Shown here in pieces: positions 12,001 to 20,131 of a DNA stretch of 64,000 bases. Numbering within the stretch: position 1 is the first letter of the stretch; the number at the start of each line of letters is the position of its first letter. A model generated the notes under the pieces. The model saw only the letters and a list, made by a program, of their open reading frames with translations, was not told where the DNA came from and did not search any database. The translations under genes were made by a program, and so were the position numbers. Source of the DNA: Pseudoduganella albidiflava (GTDB lineage Bacteria > Pseudomonadota > Gammaproteobacteria > Burkholderiales > Burkholderiaceae_D); assembly GCF_004322755.1 (NCBI RefSeq), contig NZ_CP036401.1, forward strand, positions 7,254,001 through 7,318,000, read 5' to 3'.

Positions 12001-15000
12001 TCGCCGCCCTGGGTTCGGACTACTCGCTGACGTCGGCACAAGTCGCCGGCATGACGACGGCGCAAGCCGCGGCCCTGACCTCGACCCAGCTGAACGCCAT
12101 CGCTACCGCAACGCTGGCCCAGCTGAACACCGCTGCCGTCGCCGCACTGCGCACTGCCGCGATTGCCGCCATGACCTCGGCACAACTGGATGCGTTCACC
12201 ACGACGCAGATGGTTGCCCTGACCAGCGCGCAAGCCGCTGCGCTGACCACCGACCAGGTGAACGCGCTGTCGAGCGATGTGCTGGCAGCACTGGAATCGC
12301 AAGACCTGAAGGCCCTGAAAGCTTCCGTGATCGGCCTGCTGACCAGCGCACAGCTGAGCGGCCTGACGACCACGCAAATCGCCAGCCTGACCACCGCCCA
12401 GATCGCCGCGATCGATGCGGATGCCTTCGGCTCGGCCGCCTTCAACGCCGCCGATATCGTCGCGCTGACCACCACCCAGGCAGGCTCGCTGACCAGCGAA
12501 CAACTGGCTGCCCTCGGTTCCGATGCCCTGCAGGCACTGGAAACGGCTGACCTGCGCGCCATCAAGACCTCGGCCATCGCCGGCCTGACCTCGACCCAGT
12601 TCGCCTTCCTCGGCTCGACCCAGGTGAATGCCCTGACCAGCGCGCAGATCGCCGCCCTGGGTTCGGATTACTCGCTGACGTCGACCCAGATCGCCGGCAT
12701 GACGACCGCGCAAGCCGCGGCCCTGACCTCGACCCAGCTGAACGCCATCGCTACCGCTACGCTGGCCCAGCTGAACACTGCTGCCGTCGCCGCACTGCGC
12801 ACTGCCGCGATTGCCGCCATGACCTCGGCACAACTGGATGCGTTCACCACGACGCAGATGGTTGCCCTGACCAGCGCGCAAGCCGCTGCGCTGACCACCG
12901 ACCAGGTGAACGCGCTGTCGAGCGATGTGCTGGCAGCACTGGAATCGCAAGACCTGAAGGCCCTGAAAGCTTCCGTGATCGGTCTGCTGACCAGCGCGCA
13001 ACTGAGCGGCCTGACGACCACGCAAATCGCCAGCCTGACCACCGCCCAGATCGCCGCGATCGATGCGGATGCCTTCGGCTCGGCCGCCTTCAACGCCGCC
13101 GATATCGTTGCCCTGACCACTACCCAGGCAGGCGCGCTGACCAGCGAACAGCTGGCAGCCCTCGGTTCGGACGCTCTCCAGGCACTGGAAACGGCTGACC
13201 TGCGCGCCATCAAGACCTCGGCCATCGCCGGCCTGACGTCGACGCAGTTCGCCTTCCTCGGCTCGAACCAGGTGAATGCCCTGACCAGCGCGCAAATCGC
13301 CGCCCTGGGTTCGGACTACTCGCTGACGTCGGCGCAAGTGGCCGGCATGACCACCGCGCAAGCCGCGGCAATGACCTCGGCCCAGCTGAACGCCATCGCT
13401 ACCGCTACGCTGGCCCAGCTGAATACCGCTGCCGTCGCCGCGCTGAAGACCAGCGCCATCGCCGGCATGACCTCGGCACAGCTGGATGCGTTCACCACGT
13501 CCCAGATGGTTGCCCTGACCAGCGCGCAAGCCGCTGCGCTGACCACCGACCAGGTGAACGCGCTGTCGAGCGATGTGCTGGCGGCCCTGGAATCGCAGGA
13601 TCTCAAGGCACTGAAGGCTTCGGTCTTCGGCCTGCTGAACAGCACGCAACTGAGCGGCCTGACGACCACGCAAGTGGCCAGCCTGACCACCGCCCAGATC
13701 GCCGCGATCGATGCGGGTGCCTTCGGTTCGTCGGCCTTCAACGCCGCCGATATCGCGGCCCTGACCACCACCCAGGCAGGCGCGCTGACCAGCAGCCAGC
13801 TGGCCGCCCTCGGTTCGGATGCACTGCAGGCGCTGGAAACGGCTGACCTGCGTGCCATCAAGACGGCGGCCATCGCCGGCCTGACGTCGACGCAATTTGC
13901 CTTCCTCGGCTCGAACCAGGTGAATGCCCTGACCAGCGCGCAAATCGCCGCCCTGGGTTCGGACTACTCGCTGACTTCGGCGCAAGTGGCCGGCATGACC
14001 ACCGCGCAAGCTGCGGCAATGACCTCGGCCCAGCTGAACGCCATCGCTACCGCTACGCTGGCCCAGCTGAACACGGCTGCCGTCGCCGCGCTGAAGACCA
14101 GCGCCATCGCCGGCATGACTTCGGCACAGCTGGATGCGTTCACCACGTCCCAGATGGTTGCCCTGACCAGCGCGCAAGCCGCTGCGCTGACCACCGACCA
14201 GGTGAACGCGCTGTCGAGCGATGTGCTGGCAGCACTGGAATCGCAGGATCTGAAGGCCCTGAAGGCTTCCGTGATCGGCCTGCTGAACAGCACGCAACTG
14301 AGCGGCCTGACGACCACGCAAGTGGCAAGCCTGACCACCGCCCAGATCGCTGCGATCGATGCGGGTGCCTTCGGTTCGTCGGCCTTCAACGCCGCCGATA
14401 TCGCGGCCCTGACCACTGCCCAGGCAGGCGCGCTGACCAGCGGCCAGCTGGCAGCCCTTGGTTCCGACGCTCTCCAGGCACTGGAAACGGCCGACCTGCG
14501 TGCCATCAAGACGGCGGCCATCGCCGGCCTGACGTCGACGCAGTTCGCCTTCCTCGGCTCGACCCAGGTGAATGCCCTGACCAGCGCGCAAATCGCCGCC
14601 CTGGGTTCGGACTACTCGCTGACGTCGGCGCAAGTGGCCGGCATGACCACCGCGCAAGCCGCGGCAATGACCTCGGCCCAGCTGAACGCCATCGCTACCG
14701 CTACGCTGGCCCAGCTGAACACCGCTGCCGTCGCCGCGCTGAAGACCAGCGCCATCGCCGGCATGACTTCGGCACAACTGGATGCGTTCACCACGTCCCA
14801 GATGGTTGCCCTGACCAGCGCGCAAGCCGCTGCGCTGACCACCGACCAGGTGAACGCGCTGTCGAGCGATGTGCTGGCGGCCCTGGAATCGCAGGATCTC
14901 AAGGCGCTGAAGGCTTCGGTCTTCGGCCTGCTGAACAGCACGCAACTGAGCGGCCTGACGACCACGCAAGTGGCCAGCCTGACCACCGCCCAGATCGCCG

Positions 15001-17816
15001 CGATCGATGCGGGTGCCTTCGGTTCGTCGGCCTTCAACGCCGCCGATATCGCGGCCCTGACCACCACCCAGGCAGGCGCGCTGACCAGCGGCCAGCTGGC
15101 CGCCCTCGGTTCGGATGCACTGCAGGCACTGGAAACGGCCGACCTGCGTGCCATCAGGACGTCGGCCATCGCCGGCCTGACGTCGACGCAGTTCGCGTTC
15201 CTCGGCACCACCCAGGTGAATGCCCTGACCAGCGCGCAGATCACCGCCCTGGGTTCGGACTACTCGCTGACGTCGACCCAGATCGCCGGCATGACGACGG
15301 CGCAAGCCGCGGCGATGACCTCGGCCCAGCTGAACGCCATTGCTACCGCTGTGCTGGCCCAGCTGAACACCGCTGCCGTCGCCGCGCTGAAGACCAGCGC
15401 CATCGCCGGCATGACCTCGGCACAACTGGATGCGTTCACCACGTCCCAGATGGTTGCCCTGACCAGCGCCCAAGCTGCCGCACTGACCACCGACCAGGTG
15501 AACGCGCTGTCGAGCGATGTGCTGGCCGCCCTGGAATCGCAGGATCTCAAGGCACTGAAGGCTTCGGTCTTCGGCCTGCTGAACAGCACGCAACTGAGCG
15601 GCCTGACGACCACGCAAGTGGCCAGCCTGACCACCGCCCAGATCGCTGCGATCGATGCGGGTGCCTTCGGTTCGTCGGCCTTCAACGCCGCCGATATCGT
15701 GGCCCTGACCACTGCCCAGGCAGGCGCGCTGACCAGCGGCCAGCTGGCAGCCCTGGGCTCCGATGCTCTCCAGGCACTGGAAACGGCCGACCTGCGTGCG
15801 CTGAAGACGGCGGCCATCGCCGGCCTGACGTCGACGCAGTTCGCGTTCCTCGGCACGAACCAGGTGAACGCCCTGAGCAGCGCGCAAATCGCTGCCATGG
15901 GTGCGGACTACTCGCTGACGTCGACCCAGATCGCCGGCATGTCGACCGCCCAGGCTGCCGTGATGACGTCGGCCCAGCTGAACGCCATCGCTACCGCTAC
16001 GCTGGCGCAAATGAACACCGCCGCGATCGCCGCCCTGAGGACCAATGCGATTGCGGGCATGACGTCGGCACAGCTGGATGCGTTCACCACGACGCAGATG
16101 GTTGCCCTGACCAGCGCGCAAGCTGCCGCGCTGACCACCAACCAGGCGAACGCGCTGTCGAGCGATGTCCTGGCGGCCCTGGAATCGCAGGACCTGAAGG
16201 CCCTGAAGGCTTCGATGTTCGGCCTGCTGACCAGCGCGCAACTGAGCGGCCTGACGACCACGCAAGTGGCCAGCCTGACCACCGCCCAGATCGCTGCGAT
16301 CGATGCGGGTGCCTTCGGCTCGTCGGCCTTCAACGCCGCCGATATCGCGGCACTGACCACTGCCCAGGCAGGCGCGCTGACCAGCAGCCAGGTTGCGGCG
16401 CTGGGTTCGGATGCCCTGCAGGCACTGGAAACGGCTGACCTGCGTGCACTGCGGACGGCAGCCATCGCCGGCCTGACCTCGACCCAGGTCACGGCGCTGA
16501 CGAGTGCGCAGTTCGGCGTCCTGACCAGCGCCCAGCTGGGTGGCCTGCAAGCGGCGACGCTGAGCGCGGCAGGTACCTTGCAGCTGGCTGGCCTGACCAC
16601 CGGCCAGGCAGCGGCCCTGTCGAGCAACCAGGTGCTGTCGCTGTCGTCGGCTGCACTGAGCGCACTGAGCACCGGTGCCATCGCTGCCCTGCGTACTACG
16701 GCGATCGCCGGCCTGAGCTCCGCCCAGTTCGACGTCTTCACCAGTACCCAGGTTGCCGCGCTGACCTCGCGCCAGGCCTCGGCGATCGTGGTGTCGCAGC
16801 TGAACGCGTTCTCCAGCGATATCCTGCAAGCACTGGAAACGCAAGACCTGCGTGCCCTGAGCACCGGCGTGATCGCAGCGCTGACCACTTCGCAAGTGTC
16901 GGCAATGACGAACTCGCAGGTAACGGCCCTGAGCACCAACCAGATCGTGGCACTGTCCACCAACTGGAATGCGTGGAACACCACGCAGCTGGCAGCGCTG
17001 ACGCCGGCACAACTGGGTCAGCTGACGCCGGTGGTGCTGGACCTCGATGGCAACGGCATCAGCACGGTCAGCGTGACCGCCGGTACCCGGTTCGACCTGG
17101 ATGCCGATGGCACGCAAGACCTGACCGGCTGGACCGGCAAGGGCGATGGCCTGCTGGTGCTGGATCGTAACGGCGACGGCACGATCAACGACGGCGGCGA
17201 ACTGTTCGGCAGCGCAACCACCCTGTCCGACGGCAGCAAGGCGGAAGATGGTTATGCGGCAATGCGTGACCTGGACAGCAACGGTGACGGCAAGCTGGAC
17301 GCCAGCGATACCGCCTTCGGCAAGCTGAGCGTGTGGGAAGACGGCAACGGCAACGGCATCACCGATGCCGGCGAGCTGACCAGCCTGGCGGACCGTGGCA
17401 TCGTGTCGCTGGACCTGAATGCCCAGACCACGCAGATCGACAGCAACGGCAACACGATCGGCCTGACGTCCGGCTTCACCACGGAAGATGGCCAGTCGCA
17501 TGACATGGCCGACGTGTGGTTCAGCACCACGGCAGCCGCGGCCACCAACCTGCGCAGCAATGTCAGCGGGCTGGCCCAGTCGATGTCGGCGTTCAACCAG
17601 GCAGCGGCACAACCGGTGACTGCGCCGGGTTCGCTGAAGCTGGACGGTGGCACCACCACCAACGCCCTGGCGGTCGGCATGGCCGATGCGATGCGCAACT
17701 TCGATGCCAACGGCAAACCGGTCGGTGCGCCGACCGCGATGGCGGGCAGCGAGGCGCTGGAGCTGAAGGCCCTGAACCGCGGCCAGTCGCAAGGCTACCT
17801 GGCGGCACCGAAGTAA
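9024..17816 (+). CDS. Giant type I secreted octad-repeat surface protein with Ca-binding C-terminus
   Basis: 2930 residues, no cysteine seen, dominated by Ala, Leu, Thr, Ser and Gln. The body is a chain of 8-residue units of the form L-T-S-A-Q-V-x-A, grouped into eleven 216-residue repeats (residues about 136-2510). The N-terminus (MSIIQSFTTSADIQAL) has no Sec signal. After residue 2670 the composition changes to an EF-hand/dockerin-like calcium region with DLDGNG, DLDADG, DRNGDG, DSNGDG and EDGNGNG. This domain is common at the C-termini of type I secretion substrates. The transporter and adaptor genes follow directly. ATG at 9024 has a good site (GGGAG). A role as S-layer, adhesin or matrix protein is inferred; secretion by the adjacent system is well supported. 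Confidence 0.88.
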   Translation: MSIIQSFTTSADIQALSTNFIANSLTTADMEVITAGQLSWMTSAQIRALTNTNIGALNSVALPGLTTAQAGALTSTQVAALTTSNLKVLETADLRAISTNALNAIGSSHFTALTSTQVGSLTTAQIAGLDSSILSGGITASHAAGLTTAQAASLGSSQLNTLSTAVLSQLTTSTISAIRTSALAGMTSAQLDALTTTQLAALTSAQAGALTTDQVNALSSDVLAALESQDLKALKASVIGLLNSTQLSGLTTTQVASLTTAQIAAIDAGVLGSSAFNAADIVALTTTQAGALTSEQLAALGSDALQALETADLRAIKTAAIAGLTSTQFAFLGSNQVNALTSAQIAALGSDYSLTSAQVAGMTTAQAAALTSAQLNAIATAALAQLNTAAVAALRTAAIAGMTSAQLDAFTTSQMAALTSAQAGALTTDQVNALSSDTLAALESQDLKALKASVIGLLTSAQLSGLTTTQVASLTTAQIAAIDADAFGSAAFNAADIAALTTTQAGSLTSEQLAALGSDALQALETADLRALKTSAIAGLTSTQFAFLGSTQVNALTSAQIAALGSDYSLTSAQVAGMTTAQAAAMTSAQLNAIATAVLAQLNTAAVAALRTGAIAGMTSAQLDAFTTSQMAALTSAQAGALTTDQVNALSSDTLAALESQDLKALKASVIGLLTSAQLSGLTTTQIASLTTAQIAAIDADAFGSAAFNAADIVALTTTQAGSLTSEQLAALGSDALQALETADLRAIKTSAIAGLTSTQFAFLGSTQVNALTSAQIAALGSDYSLTSAQVAGMTTAQAAALTSAQLNAIATATLAQLNTAAVAALRTAAIAAMTSAQLDAFTTTQMVALTSAQAAALTTDQVNALSSDVLAALESQDLKALKASVIGLLTSAQLSGLTTTQIASLTTAQIAAIDADVFGSAAFNAADIVALTTTQAGSLTSEQLAALGSDALQALETADLRAIKTSAIAGLTSTQFAFLGSTQVNALTSAQIAALGSDYSLTSAQVAGMTTAQAAALTSTQLNAIATATLAQLNTAAVAALRTAAIAAMTSAQLDAFTTTQMVALTSAQAAALTTDQVNALSSDVLAALESQDLKALKASVIGLLTSAQLSGLTTTQIASLTTAQIAAIDADAFGSAAFNAADIVALTTTQAGSLTSEQLAALGSDALQALETADLRAIKTSAIAGLTSTQFAFLGSTQVNALTSAQIAALGSDYSLTSTQIAGMTTAQAAALTSTQLNAIATATLAQLNTAAVAALRTAAIAAMTSAQLDAFTTTQMVALTSAQAAALTTDQVNALSSDVLAALESQDLKALKASVIGLLTSAQLSGLTTTQIASLTTAQIAAIDADAFGSAAFNAADIVALTTTQAGALTSEQLAALGSDALQALETADLRAIKTSAIAGLTSTQFAFLGSNQVNALTSAQIAALGSDYSLTSAQVAGMTTAQAAAMTSAQLNAIATATLAQLNTAAVAALKTSAIAGMTSAQLDAFTTSQMVALTSAQAAALTTDQVNALSSDVLAALESQDLKALKASVFGLLNSTQLSGLTTTQVASLTTAQIAAIDAGAFGSSAFNAADIAALTTTQAGALTSSQLAALGSDALQALETADLRAIKTAAIAGLTSTQFAFLGSNQVNALTSAQIAALGSDYSLTSAQVAGMTTAQAAAMTSAQLNAIATATLAQLNTAAVAALKTSAIAGMTSAQLDAFTTSQMVALTSAQAAALTTDQVNALSSDVLAALESQDLKALKASVIGLLNSTQLSGLTTTQVASLTTAQIAAIDAGAFGSSAFNAADIAALTTAQAGALTSGQLAALGSDALQALETADLRAIKTAAIAGLTSTQFAFLGSTQVNALTSAQIAALGSDYSLTSAQVAGMTTAQAAAMTSAQLNAIATATLAQLNTAAVAALKTSAIAGMTSAQLDAFTTSQMVALTSAQAAALTTDQVNALSSDVLAALESQDLKALKASVFGLLNSTQLSGLTTTQVASLTTAQIAAIDAGAFGSSAFNAADIAALTTTQAGALTSGQLAALGSDALQALETADLRAIRTSAIAGLTSTQFAFLGTTQVNALTSAQITALGSDYSLTSTQIAGMTTAQAAAMTSAQLNAIATAVLAQLNTAAVAALKTSAIAGMTSAQLDAFTTSQMVALTSAQAAALTTDQVNALSSDVLAALESQDLKALKASVFGLLNSTQLSGLTTTQVASLTTAQIAAIDAGAFGSSAFNAADIVALTTAQAGALTSGQLAALGSDALQALETADLRALKTAAIAGLTSTQFAFLGTNQVNALSSAQIAAMGADYSLTSTQIAGMSTAQAAVMTSAQLNAIATATLAQMNTAAIAALRTNAIAGMTSAQLDAFTTTQMVALTSAQAAALTTNQANALSSDVLAALESQDLKALKASMFGLLTSAQLSGLTTTQVASLTTAQIAAIDAGAFGSSAFNAADIAALTTAQAGALTSSQVAALGSDALQALETADLRALRTAAIAGLTSTQVTALTSAQFGVLTSAQLGGLQAATLSAAGTLQLAGLTTGQAAALSSNQVLSLSSAALSALSTGAIAALRTTAIAGLSSAQFDVFTSTQVAALTSRQASAIVVSQLNAFSSDILQALETQDLRALSTGVIAALTTSQVSAMTNSQVTALSTNQIVALSTNWNAWNTTQLAALTPAQLGQLTPVVLDLDGNGISTVSVTAGTRFDLDADGTQDLTGWTGKGDGLLVLDRNGDGTINDGGELFGSATTLSDGSKAEDGYAAMRDLDSNGDGKLDASDTAFGKLSVWEDGNGNGITDAGELTSLADRGIVSLDLNAQTTQIDSNGNTIGLTSGFTTEDGQSHDMADVWFSTTAAAATNLRSNVSGLAQSMSAFNQAAAQPVTAPGSLKLDGGTTTNALAVGMADAMRNFDANGKPVGAPTAMAGSEALELKALNRGQSQGYLAAPK
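9428..16555. repeat. 648-bp in-frame tandem repeat array, eleven units
   Basis: Unit boundaries recur exactly every 648 bp at 9428, 10076, 10724, 11372, 12020, 12668, 13316, 13964, 14612, 15260 and 15908. Each unit encodes 216 residues, that is 27 octads (25 of eight, one of ten, one of six). The first and last units are degenerate and the inner ones nearly identical. Two subtypes occur in blocks: units 2-6 carry LLTSAQ with GSAAFN, units 1 and 7-10 carry LLNSTQ with GSSAFN. Unit 11 is a hybrid. This block pattern suggests expansion by unequal crossover plus gene conversion. Confidence 0.95.
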
Positions 17817-17852
17817 AGGCAAGTACCGGAGGGCCGCAAGGCTCTCCTCGCG

Positions 17853-17887
17853 AAAAGCGGCATGACCCCGGTCTGCCGCTTTTTTTT
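17853..17887 (+). terminator. Intrinsic terminator after the giant repeat gene
   Basis: Perfect 10-bp arms AAAAGCGGCA / TGCCGCTTTT around an 11-nt loop, followed by a run of T. It lies 37 bp after the stop. It should separate the highly expressed substrate from the transporter genes, which begin 105 bp further on. Confidence 0.9.
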
Positions 17888-17992
17888 CGTTACCCCCGCA
17901 CGGACCGGTAATACTGCGCCGGTCCTGCAAGCCCTCCTGTAGAATCGCGACAGGTAAATTTGCTCGCCACAGGCGCTCCCATACCTCCACGC

Positions 17993-20131
17993 ATGCAATC
18001 AAAATTCCCCCATACGACCGTCCAGTGTCTGGCGGCCATCGCGCAGCATCATGGCTTGCCGGTCAATCCCGAGCGGTTGATCGACGAGTTCGCTCTTGGC
18101 GCCGAAGAGCCCGGCAATAACCTGATCATCCGCATGGCTGCCGACATCGGCATGAAGGCCAAAGCCTCACGGTTGAGCTGGCAGGGGTTGACCGCCCAGA
18201 CCGGTGTATTCCCCCTGATGGCGCGGCTGAGCGGTGGCCAGATGGTGATCATCGTGGGTGTGCGGGCCGAGCAGGAAGAAGTGGCGGTGCTCAATCCCGC
18301 CTCCGGCAATCCGGGGGTGGTCATGGTCAAGCGTGCCGACTTCAGCCAGCGCTGGGACGGCGAAGTCATCTTCATCAAGCGGCAGCACCGGCTGAGCGAC
18401 CCCAACCAGCCGTTCGGCCTGAGCTGGTTCCTGCCAGAAATCCTGAAGCAGAAGGCGGCCTTCCGCGACATCTTCATCGCCGCGATCGCCATGCACATCC
18501 TGTCGCTGGCCTCGCCGATGTTCTTCCAGCTGGTGATCGACAAGGTGCTGACGCACCAGAGCATCACCACGCTGTGGGTGCTGGCGATCGGCATCGTGAT
18601 GGCCCTGCTGTTCGAGGCCGTGCTCGGCTATGTGCGCCAGATGCTGACGCTGGCGGCCTCCAACAAGATCGACATGCGGCTGACGCGGCGCACCTTCGCC
18701 CAGCTGCTGGCATTGCCGATCGATTTCTTTGAAACGCAGACGGCCGGCATCATCACGCGCCACATGCAGCAGCTGGAAAAGATCCGCAGTTTCCTCACCG
18801 GCCGCCTGTTCATGACGGGCCTGGACCTGATCGCGCTGGTGATCTTCCTGCCGGTGCTGTTCTCGTATTCGTTCAAGCTGGCCATGCTGGTGCTGGGCTT
18901 CACGCTGCTGATCGCGCTGGTGGTCATGCTCATGGTGCCGCCGTTCCAGCGGCGCCTGCAGGAACTGTACAAGGCCGAGGGCATGCGCCAGGCCATGCTG
19001 GTGGAAACCATCCACGGCATGCGCACGGTGAAGGCGCTGGCGATCGAGCCGAACCAGCGCCGCGACTGGGACCAGCGCTCCGCCGAATCGATCACCATGC
19101 ACTACCGGGTCGGCCGCGTGTCGATCGCCGGCAACACGATCACGGACTTCCTCGGCAAGCTGTTGCCGGTGACGATCATCGTCATCGGTGCCCAGAGCGT
19201 GTTCGACCAGACGCTGACGGTGGGTGCGCTGATCGCCTTCCAGATGCTGTCGCAGCGTGTCACGCAGCCGCTGATCGCCCTCGTCGGCCTGGTCAACGAA
19301 TACCAGGAAACCGCGCTGTCCGTGAAGATGCTGGGCGAAGTGATGAACCGGGCGCCGGAAGGCCGCGCCGGCGCCGGCGGCCTGCGCCCGATCCTGAACG
19401 GCGAGATCAAGTTCGAGGACGTGACATTCCGCTATCCGGGCGGTCAGACCAACGCGCTCGACCGCACCGCCTTCACGATCAAGCCCGGCACCGTGGTCGG
19501 CATCGTCGGCCGCAGCGGCTCGGGCAAGACCACGCTGACCAAGGTCATCCAGGGCCTGTACGCGGTGCAGGACGGCATCGTGCGCTTCGACGGCATCGAT
19601 GCCCGCGAGATCGAGCTGTCGCACCTGCGCCGCCAGATCGGCGTGGTATTGCAGGAGAATTTCCTGTTCCGCGGCACCGTGCGCGAAAACCTCACCGTCA
19701 CCAAGCCGGACGCCACGTTCGAGGAAGTGATGGAAGCGGTGGCCGCGGCCGGCGCCGACGAGTTCATCGAGCGGCTGCCGCAGGGCTACGATACCTTGCT
19801 GGAAGAGAATGCGTCGAACCTGTCCGGCGGCCAGAAGCAGCGGCTGTCGATCGCCCGTTCGCTGCTGGCCAAGCCGCGCATCCTGATCCTGGACGAAGCG
19901 GCCAGCGCGCTGGATCCGGAAAGCGAAGCGATCTTCATCAAGAACCTGTCGAAGATCGCCATCGGCCGCACGGTCGTCATGATCTCGCACCGGCTCTCCA
20001 CGCTCGTCAACGCCGATTCCATCCTGGTCATGCAGCGCGGCCGGCTGGTCGATTCGGGCACCCATGAGCAACTGCTTCAAAGCAGCGATACATACCAGCA
20101 CTTATGGAACCAGCAAACAAGTCACCTTTGA
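17993..20131 (+). CDS. Type I secretion ABC transporter, HlyB/LapB type
   Basis: An inner-membrane ATPase of 712 residues that powers one-step export through a type I system. Residues 1-130 form a C39-like domain in which the catalytic cysteine position is not cysteine (HTTVQCLAAIAQHHG). It is therefore a substrate-binding, non-cleaving domain as in HlyB. The transmembrane domain spans about 150-430. The nucleotide-binding domain has Walker A GRSGSGKTT (about 505), signature LSGGQKQR (about 609), Walker B ILILDEAAS (about 630) and switch histidine ISHRLS (about 664). ATG at 17993 fits the family N-terminus better than a TTG 33 bp upstream. The adaptor gene overlaps its end by 28 bp. The obvious substrate is the giant protein just upstream. 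Confidence 0.95.
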   Translation: MQSKFPHTTVQCLAAIAQHHGLPVNPERLIDEFALGAEEPGNNLIIRMAADIGMKAKASRLSWQGLTAQTGVFPLMARLSGGQMVIIVGVRAEQEEVAVLNPASGNPGVVMVKRADFSQRWDGEVIFIKRQHRLSDPNQPFGLSWFLPEILKQKAAFRDIFIAAIAMHILSLASPMFFQLVIDKVLTHQSITTLWVLAIGIVMALLFEAVLGYVRQMLTLAASNKIDMRLTRRTFAQLLALPIDFFETQTAGIITRHMQQLEKIRSFLTGRLFMTGLDLIALVIFLPVLFSYSFKLAMLVLGFTLLIALVVMLMVPPFQRRLQELYKAEGMRQAMLVETIHGMRTVKALAIEPNQRRDWDQRSAESITMHYRVGRVSIAGNTITDFLGKLLPVTIIVIGAQSVFDQTLTVGALIAFQMLSQRVTQPLIALVGLVNEYQETALSVKMLGEVMNRAPEGRAGAGGLRPILNGEIKFEDVTFRYPGGQTNALDRTAFTIKPGTVVGIVGRSGSGKTTLTKVIQGLYAVQDGIVRFDGIDAREIELSHLRRQIGVVLQENFLFRGTVRENLTVTKPDATFEEVMEAVAAAGADEFIERLPQGYDTLLEENASNLSGGQKQRLSIARSLLAKPRILILDEAASALDPESEAIFIKNLSKIAIGRTVVMISHRLSTLVNADSILVMQRGRLVDSGTHEQLLQSSDTYQHLWNQQTSHL

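Noticed and set aside
9428..16555. Regular repeats as a CRISPR array
   Set aside because: Units are 648 bp, coding, adjacent and without unique spacers. The other tandem tracts have 7-16 bp periods and no spacers either.
9069..18002. A 2977-codon open frame antisense to the giant repeat gene
   Set aside because: The 648-bp period is a multiple of three, so any antisense frame lacking stops in one unit is open through all units. The antisense frame has no ribosome binding site or family match, and the C-terminal Ca-binding and operon evidence supports the plus strand.
17993..18390. The N-terminal domain of the ABC transporter as an active C39 peptidase
   Set aside because: The position of the catalytic cysteine is not cysteine, and the substrate lacks a double-glycine leader. 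It is a C39-like binding domain.
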